Of a DNA stretch of 64,000 nucleotides, positions 1 to 8,751 are shown piece by piece; the first letter of the stretch is position 1; every line of letters begins with the position of its first letter. Made by a program: the position numbers and the translations under genes. The notes beneath the pieces were generated by a model. It saw only the letters and a list, made by a program, of their open reading frames with translations. It was not told where the DNA came from and searched no databases. The stretch comes from an uncultured Gammaproteobacteria bacterium (lineage in GTDB: Bacteria > Pseudomonadota > Gammaproteobacteria > Arenicellales > JAANXG01), in contig CAMYKK010000008.1 in NCBI GenBank assembly GCA_947258975.1, positions 48,925-112,924 of the forward strand. The letters are read 5' to 3'.

Positions 1-1969
1 GGCCGCGATTGTGCAGATGCCGAATGTAGTGAATCCGGCCGCTTGGATCGGCGGCCGTAATCCAATCGCCGATATCCTCCCCGCCGTCGTTGACGACAAT
101 TGCTTCCCAATTTTCGTAGGTTTGCATTACCAGCGAGTCTACCGCGTCCTTTAACAGACCCGGACGGTCCATCGTCGTCACGATGACCGACACCAAAGGC
201 CGATCAGCGAGTGGTGGCAGTTTCGGGGGGCCGTCTCGTGTGCCCGCATCGGCCAGCTGGCTGAAACGGCACAATAAAGGATTGTCCGGATGCTTGTGCA
301 GCGCGTGCGCGAGTTTTCCGCGCAGTGGCGCCGGAGTCAGTTTCACGGCGTCCTCTGCGGCGGAAATCTCGCCGGATCCAAATATGCCCGGATGATGCAG
401 GACCAGCTGCGCGTACACGTGTACCAGATTGGCGCGCGTCTCCGCGACCATCGAGTTCTCCCGATTCCGATACAAAAACAGCGGTCTGGACAGATGGCGC
501 GAGCGAAATCCATGGGCCGACGCCGCCAGCCAGAATTGCCAGTCCTCGCCGCCCACATACATGGCCGGCGAATAACCGCCGATTCCCTCCCAGACTTCGC
601 GGCGGTACAAGCTGCAATAGTCGTGGACGTTGTGCTGTTTGAGCGCATCCAGGGATACCTGGGCCTTGACGTGAACGTGTTCGGCCAAACCGAAGTTCTG
701 CTCGTCCACATAGACGATGGCGGTTTCCGGTTCGCGATCAAGAACCGCGACCGTTGCAGCGAGATAGTCCGGACGCAGTCTGTCGTCGGCGTCTAACGGC
801 AGGAGGTAGCGCCCGCGGGATGCGGCTGCGCCCGCGTTGCGTGCGCTGGCCAAGCCACCGTTAGATGTTGTAATCAACCGGATTCTCGATTCGTCGTGGT
901 CTTCGACATAATCGGTCACCACCTGCGCCGTGTCGTCCGGACTCCCATCGTCGACAACCAAGCACTCCCAATCCGCAAAGTCCTGAGCCATTACGCTGTC
1001 CAAAGCCTCGGTCAGGTACTGCGCCTGACGGTAGCAGGGAATAATGATGCTGACCGTCGGGGTGCGGCTGGCAGCGGCCGGAGGGTGCGCGGGTAAGCGC
1101 CGTGCGAGCATACTGCGGACACGGCGTATATCTTGGTCATGTGCCCAGGCCGCCGCGCCAAAGGATTGGATGCGCCGGTTGAGAAAGTTCAGGATCTCCG
1201 GTTCGCAACCCTGCAGCCGTGCGGCGGCCTTGGAACGCATTGCCTGCTCGACTACATGGAGATGCGCCTTGAGCGGACCGGTACTTGCGTAGAACTGCAC
1301 CGAGACCTGCCCCGGATGGAAACGATAGCCGACGCCGACGGTGCTGGTGTAGTAAAAGTTTGGATTGATTATCGCGAAACGCGTGTACAAGTCCCAGTCG
1401 GCGCCAGGTACGGAAGGATGAAAATTGCCGACCCGGTTCAACTCGCTCCTGCGAAACACAACGGATGAGGGGACAATATAGTTGTCGTGAATAAGCAGTA
1501 ACGCAAGTTCATTACGGCCACCGGCATAATCGCGTTGGGGACGGCCGGGGTGCTGCGGCGTTTGCAAGATATCGCCGGCCGCATCGACAAACACCGGCGG
1601 TGCGTAGCCCAGGGAACACTCGGGATGCGCTTCGAGACCATCGATAATCCGCTCCAGGTGGCCTGGGAGTAGGTAGTCGTCCCCATGCAGCCACACATGA
1701 TAGCGTCCGCTTCCAACTTCCAGGGCGTGGGTGTTGTTACGGCGTGGTCCGATGTTTTCCGGGTTTCTTACATAGGTGATGCGCCTATCCGCAAGGAAAT
1801 CTTCGACCACGCCTTGGGTGCTGTCCGCAGAGCAGTCGTCCAGAATAATGATCTCCATCGCTGCAACGCTCTGCAGTTGGATACTCTCAATGCAGCGGCC
1901 GATGAAACGTTCGTGGTTATAGGTCGATATCACCACGGTTAAGAGCACGTGGTCGGCTATGTCATTCAT
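1..1969 (-). CDS. Multi-domain family-2 glycosyltransferase (partial, 3' end outside window)
   Basis: The minus strand reads open for 656 codons from the ATG at 1969-1967 to the left edge, so the C-terminus is missing. Three GT-A (family 2) Rossmann starts are visible. The first is near residue 10 (VVISTYNHERF, then LDDCS and HGDD). The second is near residue 305 (VSIIIPCYRQAQY, then VVDDGSPDD and the DxD-like LDADD). The third starts near residue 590 (VSVIVTTMDRPG) and is cut by the window edge. Such proteins transfer sugars from nucleotide-sugar donors in the cytoplasm. The start is well fixed: the ATG overlaps the TGA of the upstream aminotransferase gene (ATGA). I infer surface-glycan or flagellin glycosylation from the neighbours; donor and acceptor are unknown. 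Confidence 0.88.
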   Translation of the reverse strand, partial: MNDIADHVLLTVVISTYNHERFIGRCIESIQLQSVAAMEIIILDDCSADSTQGVVEDFLADRRITYVRNPENIGPRRNNTHALEVGSGRYHVWLHGDDYLLPGHLERIIDGLEAHPECSLGYAPPVFVDAAGDILQTPQHPGRPQRDYAGGRNELALLLIHDNYIVPSSVVFRRSELNRVGNFHPSVPGADWDLYTRFAIINPNFYYTSTVGVGYRFHPGQVSVQFYASTGPLKAHLHVVEQAMRSKAAARLQGCEPEILNFLNRRIQSFGAAAWAHDQDIRRVRSMLARRLPAHPPAAASRTPTVSIIIPCYRQAQYLTEALDSVMAQDFADWECLVVDDGSPDDTAQVVTDYVEDHDESRIRLITTSNGGLASARNAGAAASRGRYLLPLDADDRLRPDYLAATVAVLDREPETAIVYVDEQNFGLAEHVHVKAQVSLDALKQHNVHDYCSLYRREVWEGIGGYSPAMYVGGEDWQFWLAASAHGFRSRHLSRPLFLYRNRENSMVAETRANLVHVYAQLVLHHPGIFGSGEISAAEDAVKLTPAPLRGKLAHALHKHPDNPLLCRFSQLADAGTRDGPPKLPPLADRPLVSVIVTTMDRPGLLKDAVDSLVMQTYENWEAIVVNDGGEDIGDWITAADPSGRIHYIRHLHNRG

Positions 1970-3192
1970 TTTTGCGAGCTCGTAAATCTGGCGCTGTGGT
2001 TGTGTTTTGCGAGTTGGTGGGAGACCTCGATCCGCCCGTCGAGTATGCGTTGAATCAGGCTAACGATGCGGCGGATATCGGCTGCGGTCACTGCGGTTCC
2101 GGTGGGCAGCGTCAAAACCCGGGCGAGCGTCTCATCCGTCAACGTGAGGATCTGGCCTGCAGGCTTGGGCCGGGAGCGGTAGGGCTCCATATGATGACAC
2201 CCCGGGTAAAAGTAACGTCTGGCGTCAACGCCCTCGGTATGCAGGACCTGCATAATTTGATCGCGGTGCAGACCGGTGGCAACGTCGTCGACTTCGATCA
2301 CGATGTATTGATAGTTGTTTCGCTCCGATGCGTCGTATTCGACGAGGCTGATTCCTTCTACGTTCGTGAGGCCCTCGAGATAGGCGCAATAATTAGCATG
2401 ATTGTGCGCGATGAAGCCGTCCATTGCCTCCAGCGACGTGAGACCCATGGCGGCTGCCACTTCATTCATCTTGCCGTTGATGCCCACGTGTATGACCTGA
2501 TCGCGGTCTGCAAATCCGAAGTTCTGCATCAAACGGATCCGTTCCGCCAGCGCGTCGTCGTTGGTGGCGACCGCTCCACCCTCAAAGGTGTTGACGAATT
2601 TCGTGGCGTGGAAGCTGAAAATCTCCGCGCTGCCGAATCCGCCAACCGGCTTTCCCTTGTAGGTGCAACCGAATGCATGGGAGGAGTCGAATACGACCGC
2701 CAGGCCGCGGCCGGCGGCCTTGGCAACGACCGTGCCGATATCCACGGTGCGCCCCCACAAATTCACCGGGATGATGCCGCTGGTCAGCGACGTGGCCAGG
2801 CGGTCGATGCCGCGGGGGTCCAGATGGTGTGTGGAAGGCGCGATGTCCGCGAAGATCGGCCGCACGCGCTGCCATTCCAATGCGTGGGCGGTGGCAACAA
2901 ACGTCAGTGCGGGGACGATCGCGTTGCCCTTGAAATTCAGGGCCCGGGTGGCAATTTCCAATGCCGCTGTGCCGTTGCTCATGGTCAAGCAGTGTTTGAC
3001 GTCCAACAGCTCAGCCATGCGGCACTCCAATTCGCGGACCAGCGGACCGCGGTTGGTGAGTTGGCGCCTGTTCAGCAGGTTTTCAACACGAGTGAGAAAT
3101 CGCTTCGTGTCGCCGATGTTTGGAGTGCCGACATGGAGTGTGTGGCGGAATTCGGGTTCACCACCGAACAGGGCGAGCCGTTTGATGCTCAC
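1966..3192 (-). CDS. DegT/DnrJ/EryC1/StrS family PLP-dependent sugar aminotransferase
   Basis: The 408-residue product has the fold-type-I aminotransferase landmarks of the DegT family: SNGTAALEIA near residue 72 (phosphate-binding turn), FDSSHAFG near 168 (Asp169, expected to contact the PLP ring nitrogen) and SFHATKFVNTFEGG with the likely Schiff-base lysine Lys198. The family transaminates nucleotide-linked keto-sugars to amino-sugars, as in flagellin and O-antigen sugar synthesis. I place the start at GTG 3192-3190 because it overlaps the TGA of the upstream methyltransferase gene (GTGA). A longer in-frame extension upstream exists but would overlap that gene by over 200 bp. The product of this gene probably feeds the coupled glycosyltransferase; the substrate is not deducible. 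Confidence 0.88.
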   Translation of the reverse strand: MSIKRLALFGGEPEFRHTLHVGTPNIGDTKRFLTRVENLLNRRQLTNRGPLVRELECRMAELLDVKHCLTMSNGTAALEIATRALNFKGNAIVPALTFVATAHALEWQRVRPIFADIAPSTHHLDPRGIDRLATSLTSGIIPVNLWGRTVDIGTVVAKAAGRGLAVVFDSSHAFGCTYKGKPVGGFGSAEIFSFHATKFVNTFEGGAVATNDDALAERIRLMQNFGFADRDQVIHVGINGKMNEVAAAMGLTSLEAMDGFIAHNHANYCAYLEGLTNVEGISLVEYDASERNNYQYIVIEVDDVATGLHRDQIMQVLHTEGVDARRYFYPGCHHMEPYRSRPKPAGQILTLTDETLARVLTLPTGTAVTAADIRRIVSLIQRILDGRIEVSHQLAKHNHSARFTSSQK

Positions 3193-4064
3193 GATGGTTC
3201 TCCCGCGGCGCGGCATAAGATCAATGGCCGCCGGTAGAATTCGCCGGGAAAGCGGTCCAGGTCGAGCCACGGTGCTCGTGCGCACATATTCTGCGCGGTA
3301 ATCGCCGTTTCGGAGCGGGCTAGCGCGCAGATGTCGTTGGCCAGAGAGCCGGGCAGGTTGCGAAACCGGATGTCGCCGTCCGGGAGTTGTTGGGCAAAGG
3401 CGATATGATCGACGGTCCACCCGGCGGTCTGGAGCAGGCCGGTAAGAAATGCCAGTTTGCGCGGTTCGTCCCGGGCATCGACGATTGGATTGGATTTATC
3501 ACCCCCGCGATTGGTGCCCATCTGAAACAACATTCTATTTCCCGCTTGCCGCAGGCCGCTCAGCAGTGTCACTGCCGTGTGCCGGAAGTTGTCGTTGTTC
3601 CGCCCGACATCGACATCGAAGTCACAACCCAGATGGTGTAACACGTTCATGAACAGCACCAGGTCGTAGCGCGGCAGCTGGTGTGCGTCTTCCACCTCGA
3701 CCGGTTTCGGGTCGATGTCGAGGTTGTACAATTGAAATGCGCAGCGCACCAGGCGCATGAATTCCACGTGCTGTGGATGGAGCTCGTAAGCGGTGAATTG
3801 GCAGTTCGTAAAACGTTGCGCCAGGCTCAGTGAGAAATACCCGGTATTTGCCCCGATATCGACGACGTGCTCGCCGGGCCGCAGGGGACAGTGTTCCAGC
3901 AGGTATCGGTAACGGGGTTTATCGCTGCGCCAGCCTTCATCAATTGAAACTTGGAATCCCAGCGCTTCCTCAACAAAGGTAGGCACGTTCTGGTACGAGG
4001 CATGTTTTGAGCCGTCGAAGTAGAGGGTCCGCAACTCGGTTATCAGATCGACGGCGGTCCTCAT
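3189..4064 (-). CDS. Class I SAM-dependent methyltransferase
   Basis: The product is 291 residues from ATG 4064-4062, which overlaps the stop of the ATP-grasp gene (ATGA). SAM-binding motif I is clear at residues 67-75 (VVDIGANTGYF). An acidic residue ends the next strand (AYELHPQHV), and a methyltransferase-like post-motif follows (LFMNVLHHLG). The remaining sequence gives no hint of the acceptor. Its position between an ATP-grasp ligase and a sugar aminotransferase suggests that it methylates a sugar or a small intermediate of the same pathway. A reading starting at 4154 is possible but would overlap the upstream gene by 94 bp, so I prefer the shorter form. Confidence 0.82.
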   Translation of the reverse strand: MRTAVDLITELRTLYFDGSKHASYQNVPTFVEEALGFQVSIDEGWRSDKPRYRYLLEHCPLRPGEHVVDIGANTGYFSLSLAQRFTNCQFTAYELHPQHVEFMRLVRCAFQLYNLDIDPKPVEVEDAHQLPRYDLVLFMNVLHHLGCDFDVDVGRNNDNFRHTAVTLLSGLRQAGNRMLFQMGTNRGGDKSNPIVDARDEPRKLAFLTGLLQTAGWTVDHIAFAQQLPDGDIRFRNLPGSLANDICALARSETAITAQNMCARAPWLDLDRFPGEFYRRPLILCRAAGEPS

Positions 4065-5449
4065 ATTTCCCCCCGTCTTCGCATCGTGAACGCGTGGATT
4101 ATTTCGTGAAGAAACAAGCGCGCGGTGTCGGGACGCAGGTAGATATCCGAGCACACGCCACGTGCAATGTCCGCAAAGCGTAGCCGGCGATTAGCGGGGT
4201 GTTTCTGCAGCGTGTGGTGCGCCAATAGATTTTGCAGTGCGCCGCCCAGCCAGAAATACCTGGCGCTACGGATATCGGTGGCCCCCATACCCGTTACCGG
4301 AGCACCCAGCTGATCCTGTATAAAGGCGCGCACGAGATTACTGCCGCCATCCATGGATAACTGCAGCGGCCCCCATAACCTGGGGTTGGCTTCAATCATC
4401 GTGAACTGACCGCCACTTCCTTTCAGTTCGATCATTATCAGGCCGTGAAATTCGAGTCCGAGTAATACGGACTTGTAGCTTTCAGCGATGGGCGCTTGAT
4501 GCAGATTTGCGCTGCGCGCCAAGATGATCGATTTGCCTTCGGCCTGTTGTAATAGATTCTCCTGCGAAAACCGGACGTCGCTGCCGTCCCGCCGGATATA
4601 GAACAGGAGATAGTGGCTGGGACCCGGCACGTAGGCCTGATAGAAATACTCTCTGGTATTGTGTCGTAGGAGGAACTGTTGCAGCTCGGCATCGCTGCGC
4701 AAAATCACCGGATAGAGGATGCGGCCGCCAACGAGATTCCGATACGGTTTGGCCACGCACGGGAATTCGATGTTGTCCACAGACCCGTACAGGTGTGGCA
4801 CGATCAGTCCCCGTGATTCGCAAATAGAATGGAAGCTGTACTTATTGGAAATCCGCCGATACGTCTGCGTATCCACGAGCGGCAGAGTGCAGCCCAGTCC
4901 GGTCAGTGCGGTGCGATGATCCAACAGGAACCGGTTCAGTGCCTCGGATGAGGGGCAGATGCAATAGGAGCCGGCGCCGCTGTGGGCTCGAGCTTGGATG
5001 ATGGCGCGGGAGACATCGGTCCAGTTCAACTCGTCTACCTGCCGCGTTGCATGGATGTGGCTCTTGAAGCGTGTCTTTTGCAGCGTGTCATCCACGCCCC
5101 GCGAGATGATCGAAAAACGCCTCCCCAGCCGCTCCAGTTCACGGCAGAATGCGACAATTGCGCGCGGATTGGTGCCGCCAAAGATCAGAAACGCCTCGGC
5201 GCCCCGGTGGCCGGGGTTAACCAGGCGTGGTGACGGGTAGGACGGCTGTGGTGCGGGCAGAGCCAATAGCGCTGTCTTTAGTTGGTCCGTTGGCGTTATC
5301 ACTGTAACTTGCAAGTTCCGTACCACGGCCGGAAACCGTGGGTTGGCACGCCACACGTCAAGGTTTTGACGCGCAAAAGCGGCAACGGGCTGCCCGGCGC
5401 GGCAAATCTTCGACGTGCAGACTTCGAACAGTGAGGCGGATGCAAACAC
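4061..5449 (-). CDS. ATP-grasp domain protein (carboxylate-amine ligase type)
   Basis: The product is up to 462 residues. The core from about residue 85 shows a Rossmann-like pre-grasp domain (FLIFGGTNPRAIVAF), then an ATP-grasp fold: an ATP-binding lysine in FPCVAKPYRN, and the metal-binding Glu/Asn of MIEANPRLWGPLQ near residue 350. ATP-grasp enzymes join a carboxylate to an amine or thiol through an acyl-phosphate. This could amidate or acylate an amino-sugar made by the coupled aminotransferase, but that is inference. The start is uncertain: 5449 is GTG, and the first 80 or so residues look unlike the fold, so an internal GTG or TTG between about 5360 and 5290 may be used. Confidence 0.78.
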   Translation of the reverse strand: MFASASLFEVCTSKICRAGQPVAAFARQNLDVWRANPRFPAVVRNLQVTVITPTDQLKTALLALPAPQPSYPSPRLVNPGHRGAEAFLIFGGTNPRAIVAFCRELERLGRRFSIISRGVDDTLQKTRFKSHIHATRQVDELNWTDVSRAIIQARAHSGAGSYCICPSSEALNRFLLDHRTALTGLGCTLPLVDTQTYRRISNKYSFHSICESRGLIVPHLYGSVDNIEFPCVAKPYRNLVGGRILYPVILRSDAELQQFLLRHNTREYFYQAYVPGPSHYLLFYIRRDGSDVRFSQENLLQQAEGKSIILARSANLHQAPIAESYKSVLLGLEFHGLIMIELKGSGGQFTMIEANPRLWGPLQLSMDGGSNLVRAFIQDQLGAPVTGMGATDIRSARYFWLGGALQNLLAHHTLQKHPANRRLRFADIARGVCSDIYLRPDTARLFLHEIIHAFTMRRRGEI

Positions 5450-5755
5450 CGCGGGCGCGCGCGGCCGGGTGTCGGGAAAAACCGGTTTCTATAACAAATC
5501 GATCAACAACGGTTTGCAGGCTTCTTTAATTAGCGAGATCGCTACGAGGCTTAAGTAAGTGCCGTTCGGCCCAGTGTTGCGTCTTCTCTCGTTACATAGC
5601 CCGCTATGCGTGTCTATAAATCGTCAAACCGATGTCGATTTCCCACCCGCCTCACTACGATAACCGAAGTCAGGCAGACTGCTCTGCCGAATTTTGCGTG
5701 CGTAACGGGACGGTGAAGGGATCGGGAGGCGGGACGCCTTGGTGTAGTTCGCGGG
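5450..5755. other. Intergenic stretch with a 14-bp inverted repeat
   Basis: This 306-bp gap lies between the ATP-grasp gene and the solo FlhB-like gene, both on the minus strand. It contains a perfect inverted repeat at 5595-5608 (CATAGC-CC-GCTATG). A -24/-12-like sequence on the minus strand (CGGCAC then AAGC, near 5550-5565) has one base too many between the elements. No convincing promoter or terminator was found. Confidence 0.4.
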
Positions 5756-6040
5756 TCAGCTGATTGGTGACCGGTTTGATTGCAGTTGGTAGATGAATGC
5801 CAACACCTCCGCGACGGCCTGGTAGAGTTGTACCGGGATTTCAGCGTCGAGTTCGACTTGCGCGAGCAGGCCGACCAGTTCGTGGTCTTCGTGCAGCGGC
5901 ACGCCCGCTTCTTTGGCGATGCCGATGATCTGTTCGGCGATAATGCCGCGTCCCTTCGCCACCACTCGGGGCGCACCCTGGTCGCGTTCATACTTGAGCG
6001 CGACGGCGTTGGCGTATTCATTATGGTGGGTTTTTTTCAC
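5756..6040 (-). CDS. Solo FlhB C-terminal-domain-like protein (FhlB type)
   Basis: The 94-residue product resembles only the cytoplasmic C-terminal part of the export-gate protein FlhB: NAVALKYERDQGAPRVVAKGRG, then IIGIAKEAGVPLHED, then IPVQLYQAVAEVLAFIYQL. The same motifs appear in the full FlhB encoded at 53361-54521. It has no membrane segments and no NPTH autocleavage motif; it begins about where the cleaved FlhB fragment would. The start is GTG 6040-6038, overlapping the TGA of the FliK-like gene (GTGA). Solo FlhB-C proteins are known in many flagellated bacteria and can partly replace the cleaved FlhB fragment. Coupling to a FliK-like gene suggests a role in export substrate switching. 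Confidence 0.85.
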   Translation of the reverse strand: MKKTHHNEYANAVALKYERDQGAPRVVAKGRGIIAEQIIGIAKEAGVPLHEDHELVGLLAQVELDAEIPVQLYQAVAEVLAFIYQLQSNRSPIS

Positions 6041-7218
6041 GCCTGAATGTCCACCAGTGGCGTATGGATATTTGGTGTTTCCTCGGCATGAAGTCCATGC
6101 AGGCACACGACGGATTCCGGTGTTAACCCGGTTTGCAGCAGACGCACGCAAAGGTCATCGAGATGCGCCTGGGCCAGTTTTACCGTCCGGTGACGCTCCG
6201 CGTGCAAAACTACTGAGATCGAGTCGCCCCACAGTGTCAGCCGCGCCTGCACCGCGCCAAGCGCCTGCAACCGCACCGAAAACAATATAGAGAATGACGC
6301 AGCCGCTTGAGATTCGTCTCGTGACGGTTCTTTTTCTATACGAAAACGCACCAGTTGTACCGTTTCGCCATCGCGCACCGGAAGCTCCAGGATCCAAACG
6401 GAACGCGCACCTTCGTGCTCCAACAAGGAGGTGAGTTGATGCAGTTGGATGCGGGCCAGCGCACTGTCCACCTGCTGTGACAAATCGATCAAAGCCTTGA
6501 TAGACGCAGCGTCCCGTGCCGGAACCGGGGCGGGGTTTATCTGTGCCTGCGCCGGTCCGCGCGGCCGCAACGGCACGCTGCTTGTTGCTTCGTTGCGCGC
6601 CGGTTGGGCTTTGGTCTGCCCAATAATATCCGCCAGCGCCGTGCGCAAACGAATCAGCCCCGCTTTGAAATCGCGTTGCAGCGCGCCGCCGCGGAATTCA
6701 GACAGCAGTTTCAGCAAGCGCTGCTCCAGAAAATGACCGCTGTTCAACAACGCCTGCCTTACGGTTTCACCAGACAGGGAACCGCCGACCTCAGTCAGGC
6801 TCTGTGTGATGTTGCGGGCCAATTGCGTAATCGAACCGGGTAGCCTCGTCCCACCGGTTTGGCGGGCGATACGTTGAAGATTCATCAGCAGCTCAATGGC
6901 CGATCCCTGCCTCGGCAGTTGTTGTCGAATCGCTTGTATCAAACCCGAAGAGTGAAGCTGTTGGTCCAGTATTTTCAGGCGGATTTCCGGGCCGATCTTC
7001 TCAACCACCAGTGTCAGGGTCTGACCGGCGATCAACGGCAGGGTGGTCCTTGCGTTGAATGTGGATTGGTTCACCTGGAGTGCGACCGTACCGTGTTGCG
7101 CCACGGTGAGAACGGTGCCCGTGAGCTGCTGCCCGATCGCGAGCCCTCTGAGCTGGGAGTGGTTCGACGATACCGTAAGCAGCTGCTGGGTAACAAGTGA
7201 GCTCGATATGGATTCCAT
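6037..7218 (-). CDS. FliK-like hook-length control domain protein
   Basis: The 393-residue product has a Gln/Leu-rich, low-complexity N-terminal two thirds. Its C-terminal region (about residues 255-370) fits the Flg_hook domain of FliK: VWILELPVRDGETVQLVRF, FSILFSVRLQALGAVQARL and HLDDLCVRLLQTGLTPESV. FliK family proteins are exported rulers that trigger the FlhB specificity switch. This copy is distinct from the canonical fliK at 47263-48564 and from a second relative at 13004-13927. It is translationally coupled to the solo FlhB-C gene downstream. The ATG at 7218 has only a weak ribosome-binding site, and no nearby promoter was recognised. Confidence 0.82.
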   Translation of the reverse strand: MESISSSLVTQQLLTVSSNHSQLRGLAIGQQLTGTVLTVAQHGTVALQVNQSTFNARTTLPLIAGQTLTLVVEKIGPEIRLKILDQQLHSSGLIQAIRQQLPRQGSAIELLMNLQRIARQTGGTRLPGSITQLARNITQSLTEVGGSLSGETVRQALLNSGHFLEQRLLKLLSEFRGGALQRDFKAGLIRLRTALADIIGQTKAQPARNEATSSVPLRPRGPAQAQINPAPVPARDAASIKALIDLSQQVDSALARIQLHQLTSLLEHEGARSVWILELPVRDGETVQLVRFRIEKEPSRDESQAAASFSILFSVRLQALGAVQARLTLWGDSISVVLHAERHRTVKLAQAHLDDLCVRLLQTGLTPESVVCLHGLHAEETPNIHTPLVDIQA

Positions 7219-7336
7219 GGCTACGGCATCATGGCGTGGGTGCTAGATGCAGTCGTTTCAGTACAGGAATTTTCTGCGCATGAAGGTGTATGCGCCCCAT
7301 GGATGCGATTCGTCCGGCGCCGGGCGTCCACCGGCA

Positions 7337-7684
7337 TCAGGCGACGAGCAGCGCGTCTGATTTCGATTGCCGCAACAGTGTTCGCACCGTGTTGGCCAAG
7401 ACCACCCACACGCATACCGCCGGGAAAGCGACTGCGGACCCGCGGACGGACGCGTCGCTGTACGGATCAGGTTGAGTATTTCGTACATAATGGCGGACCC
7501 AATGCGGCGCCTCTTGATAAAACAGATAACGCACAAAGAAGCGTTCGAGCTCTCGATCAGTGACAGCAGTGTCGAACCAGGCCCGATGCGCGGCTTTGAA
7601 GACGTAGAATTCACTCCACCCCCGAATGCGCGCGATGCTCGCCACCAAGTCGGCGTCGTGTTGACAATGGTTAATCCGATTCAT
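7337..7684 (-). CDS. Small hypothetical protein with a C-terminal hydrophobic segment
   Basis: I do not recognise this 115-residue protein. The first 70 residues are soluble-looking and aromatic/basic (SEFYVFKAAHRAWFD, then ERFFVRYLFYQEAPHWVRHYVR). A hydrophobic stretch near residues 86-104 (FPAVCVWVVLANTVRTLL) could be a tail anchor. A GAAAG-like ribosome-binding site precedes the ATG at 7684-7682. It lies 118 bp upstream of the FliK-like gene in the same direction. Amino-acid composition and the membrane segment support a real gene, but overlapping frames are also open here, so the call is moderate. Confidence 0.5.
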   Translation of the reverse strand: MNRINHCQHDADLVASIARIRGWSEFYVFKAAHRAWFDTAVTDRELERFFVRYLFYQEAPHWVRHYVRNTQPDPYSDASVRGSAVAFPAVCVWVVLANTVRTLLRQSKSDALLVA

Positions 7685-7853
7685 GTCGCATCTTTCTCAG
7701 TTCGATGAATGTCTCGCGGTGTAGTCCTTATATATTGAACTTAGTCGACCCTATGAGCCAAAACTAAAGCTTTCGTGGCCTCGAGCACCGCGAATGTCGC
7801 AGTTTTTCGGGTAACCGGGGACTCAAGAACCGGGTTGTGCGGCCGCTAATTCC

Positions 7854-7866
7854 GTAAAGGCTTTAC
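7854..7866. repeat. Inverted repeat before the HDOD gene
   Basis: A 13-bp inverted repeat (GTAAAG-G-CTTTAC) ends seven bases before the first possible start codon of the HDOD gene. It could be an operator or could hide the translation start. No clear promoter was seen in the divergent 188-bp gap (7685-7872). Confidence 0.35.
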
Positions 7867-7872
7867 ATCCGG

Positions 7873-8748
7873 TTGAACGCAATGCATTCGACAGTTCTCC
7901 CCCTGGAGATAACGAATGGGATTCGCCGCATACAGGAACTCCCTCCAGTACGGGAAAGTCATCAACGCTTGATGAGCGTTTTGAACGAAGATGTGAATGC
8001 CCGGGATCTCGCCGCCGCGATCGAGACCTGTCCGGAGGTCGCGGCGCGGGTCCTGGGACTCGCGCGCTCGGCGTATTTCGGCCAGCGTATCCCATGTCGG
8101 TCGATCCACGATGCGATCGTACGCGTACTTGGTTTCAGCCTGGTCAAGAGCCTGGTAATCGGCGTAATCATGAGTGGCGCATTTCCTCCGCGCCGATGCC
8201 CGGGTTTCGACTCACGGCTTTTCTGGGCAAGCGCCGTGCTGAGCGCGACTCTCACGCGCTCACTGGCAAGGATTACGGCGCCGGCGCACAGACCCAACCC
8301 GGATGAGTGTTTTCTGTGTGGCCTGCTCCACAACATCGGGGTGCTGGTCCTGTCGCACTTGTTTCCCGGTGATATGTCCATGGTCTTCGCGGCGGCAGCG
8401 CAGAAGCGCGATGCCACATTGATGGAGATGGAATCCAAGATGCTTGGGTTCGATCACACCCGGGCCGGGGGTGTGTTGGTCCGACGGTGGCAGCTTTCTC
8501 CGGTTGTCTGCACGGTGGTCGAGCGGCACCGGGACGCCGATTACCGGGGGGCTTTTTGGCCATCTTGTGCGCTGGTCAACGCAAGCGCCACTGTCGCCAC
8601 ACAACTACTGACCCGTGCTGATGACGCGGAGTTGCAGTTTCCCGATCTGGCGAACTTACGGATATCGCCGGACGAGATCGCCACCGTCTGGCAACGGACT
8701 GTAAAGGAACTCGAAAGTGTTCTTGAATTGGTCGAAGTGTTTGTGTGA
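7873..8748 (+). CDS. HDOD domain signal-transduction protein
   Basis: The product is 291 residues from TTG 7873, or 288 from ATG 7882. The body is an HDOD domain: LPPVRESHQRLMSVLNED, AAAIETCPEVAARVLGLARSAYF, a long helical middle, and LCGLLHNIGVLVLSHLFP near residue 150. HDOD proteins are HD-superfamily relatives that usually lack the metal-binding residues. They act in signalling, often beside GGDEF/EAL or chemotaxis proteins. Only three bases separate the stop from the ATG of the GGDEF-EAL gene, so the two are very probably co-transcribed and act together. Confidence 0.88.
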   Translation: MNAMHSTVLPLEITNGIRRIQELPPVRESHQRLMSVLNEDVNARDLAAAIETCPEVAARVLGLARSAYFGQRIPCRSIHDAIVRVLGFSLVKSLVIGVIMSGAFPPRRCPGFDSRLFWASAVLSATLTRSLARITAPAHRPNPDECFLCGLLHNIGVLVLSHLFPGDMSMVFAAAAQKRDATLMEMESKMLGFDHTRAGGVLVRRWQLSPVVCTVVERHRDADYRGAFWPSCALVNASATVATQLLTRADDAELQFPDLANLRISPDEIATVWQRTVKELESVLELVEVFV

Positions 8749-8751
8749 CCC

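Noticed and set aside
1972..3237. Long plus-strand open frame of about 420 codons opposite the aminotransferase gene
   Set aside because: It is antisense to a clear DegT-family protein, has no recognisable domain, and arises from the high-GC codon pattern of the real gene.
5550..5565. -24/-12-like sequence before the ATP-grasp gene
   Set aside because: The GG and GC are 11 rather than 10 bases apart and the -12 element is AAGC; sigma-54 promoters tolerate spacing errors poorly.
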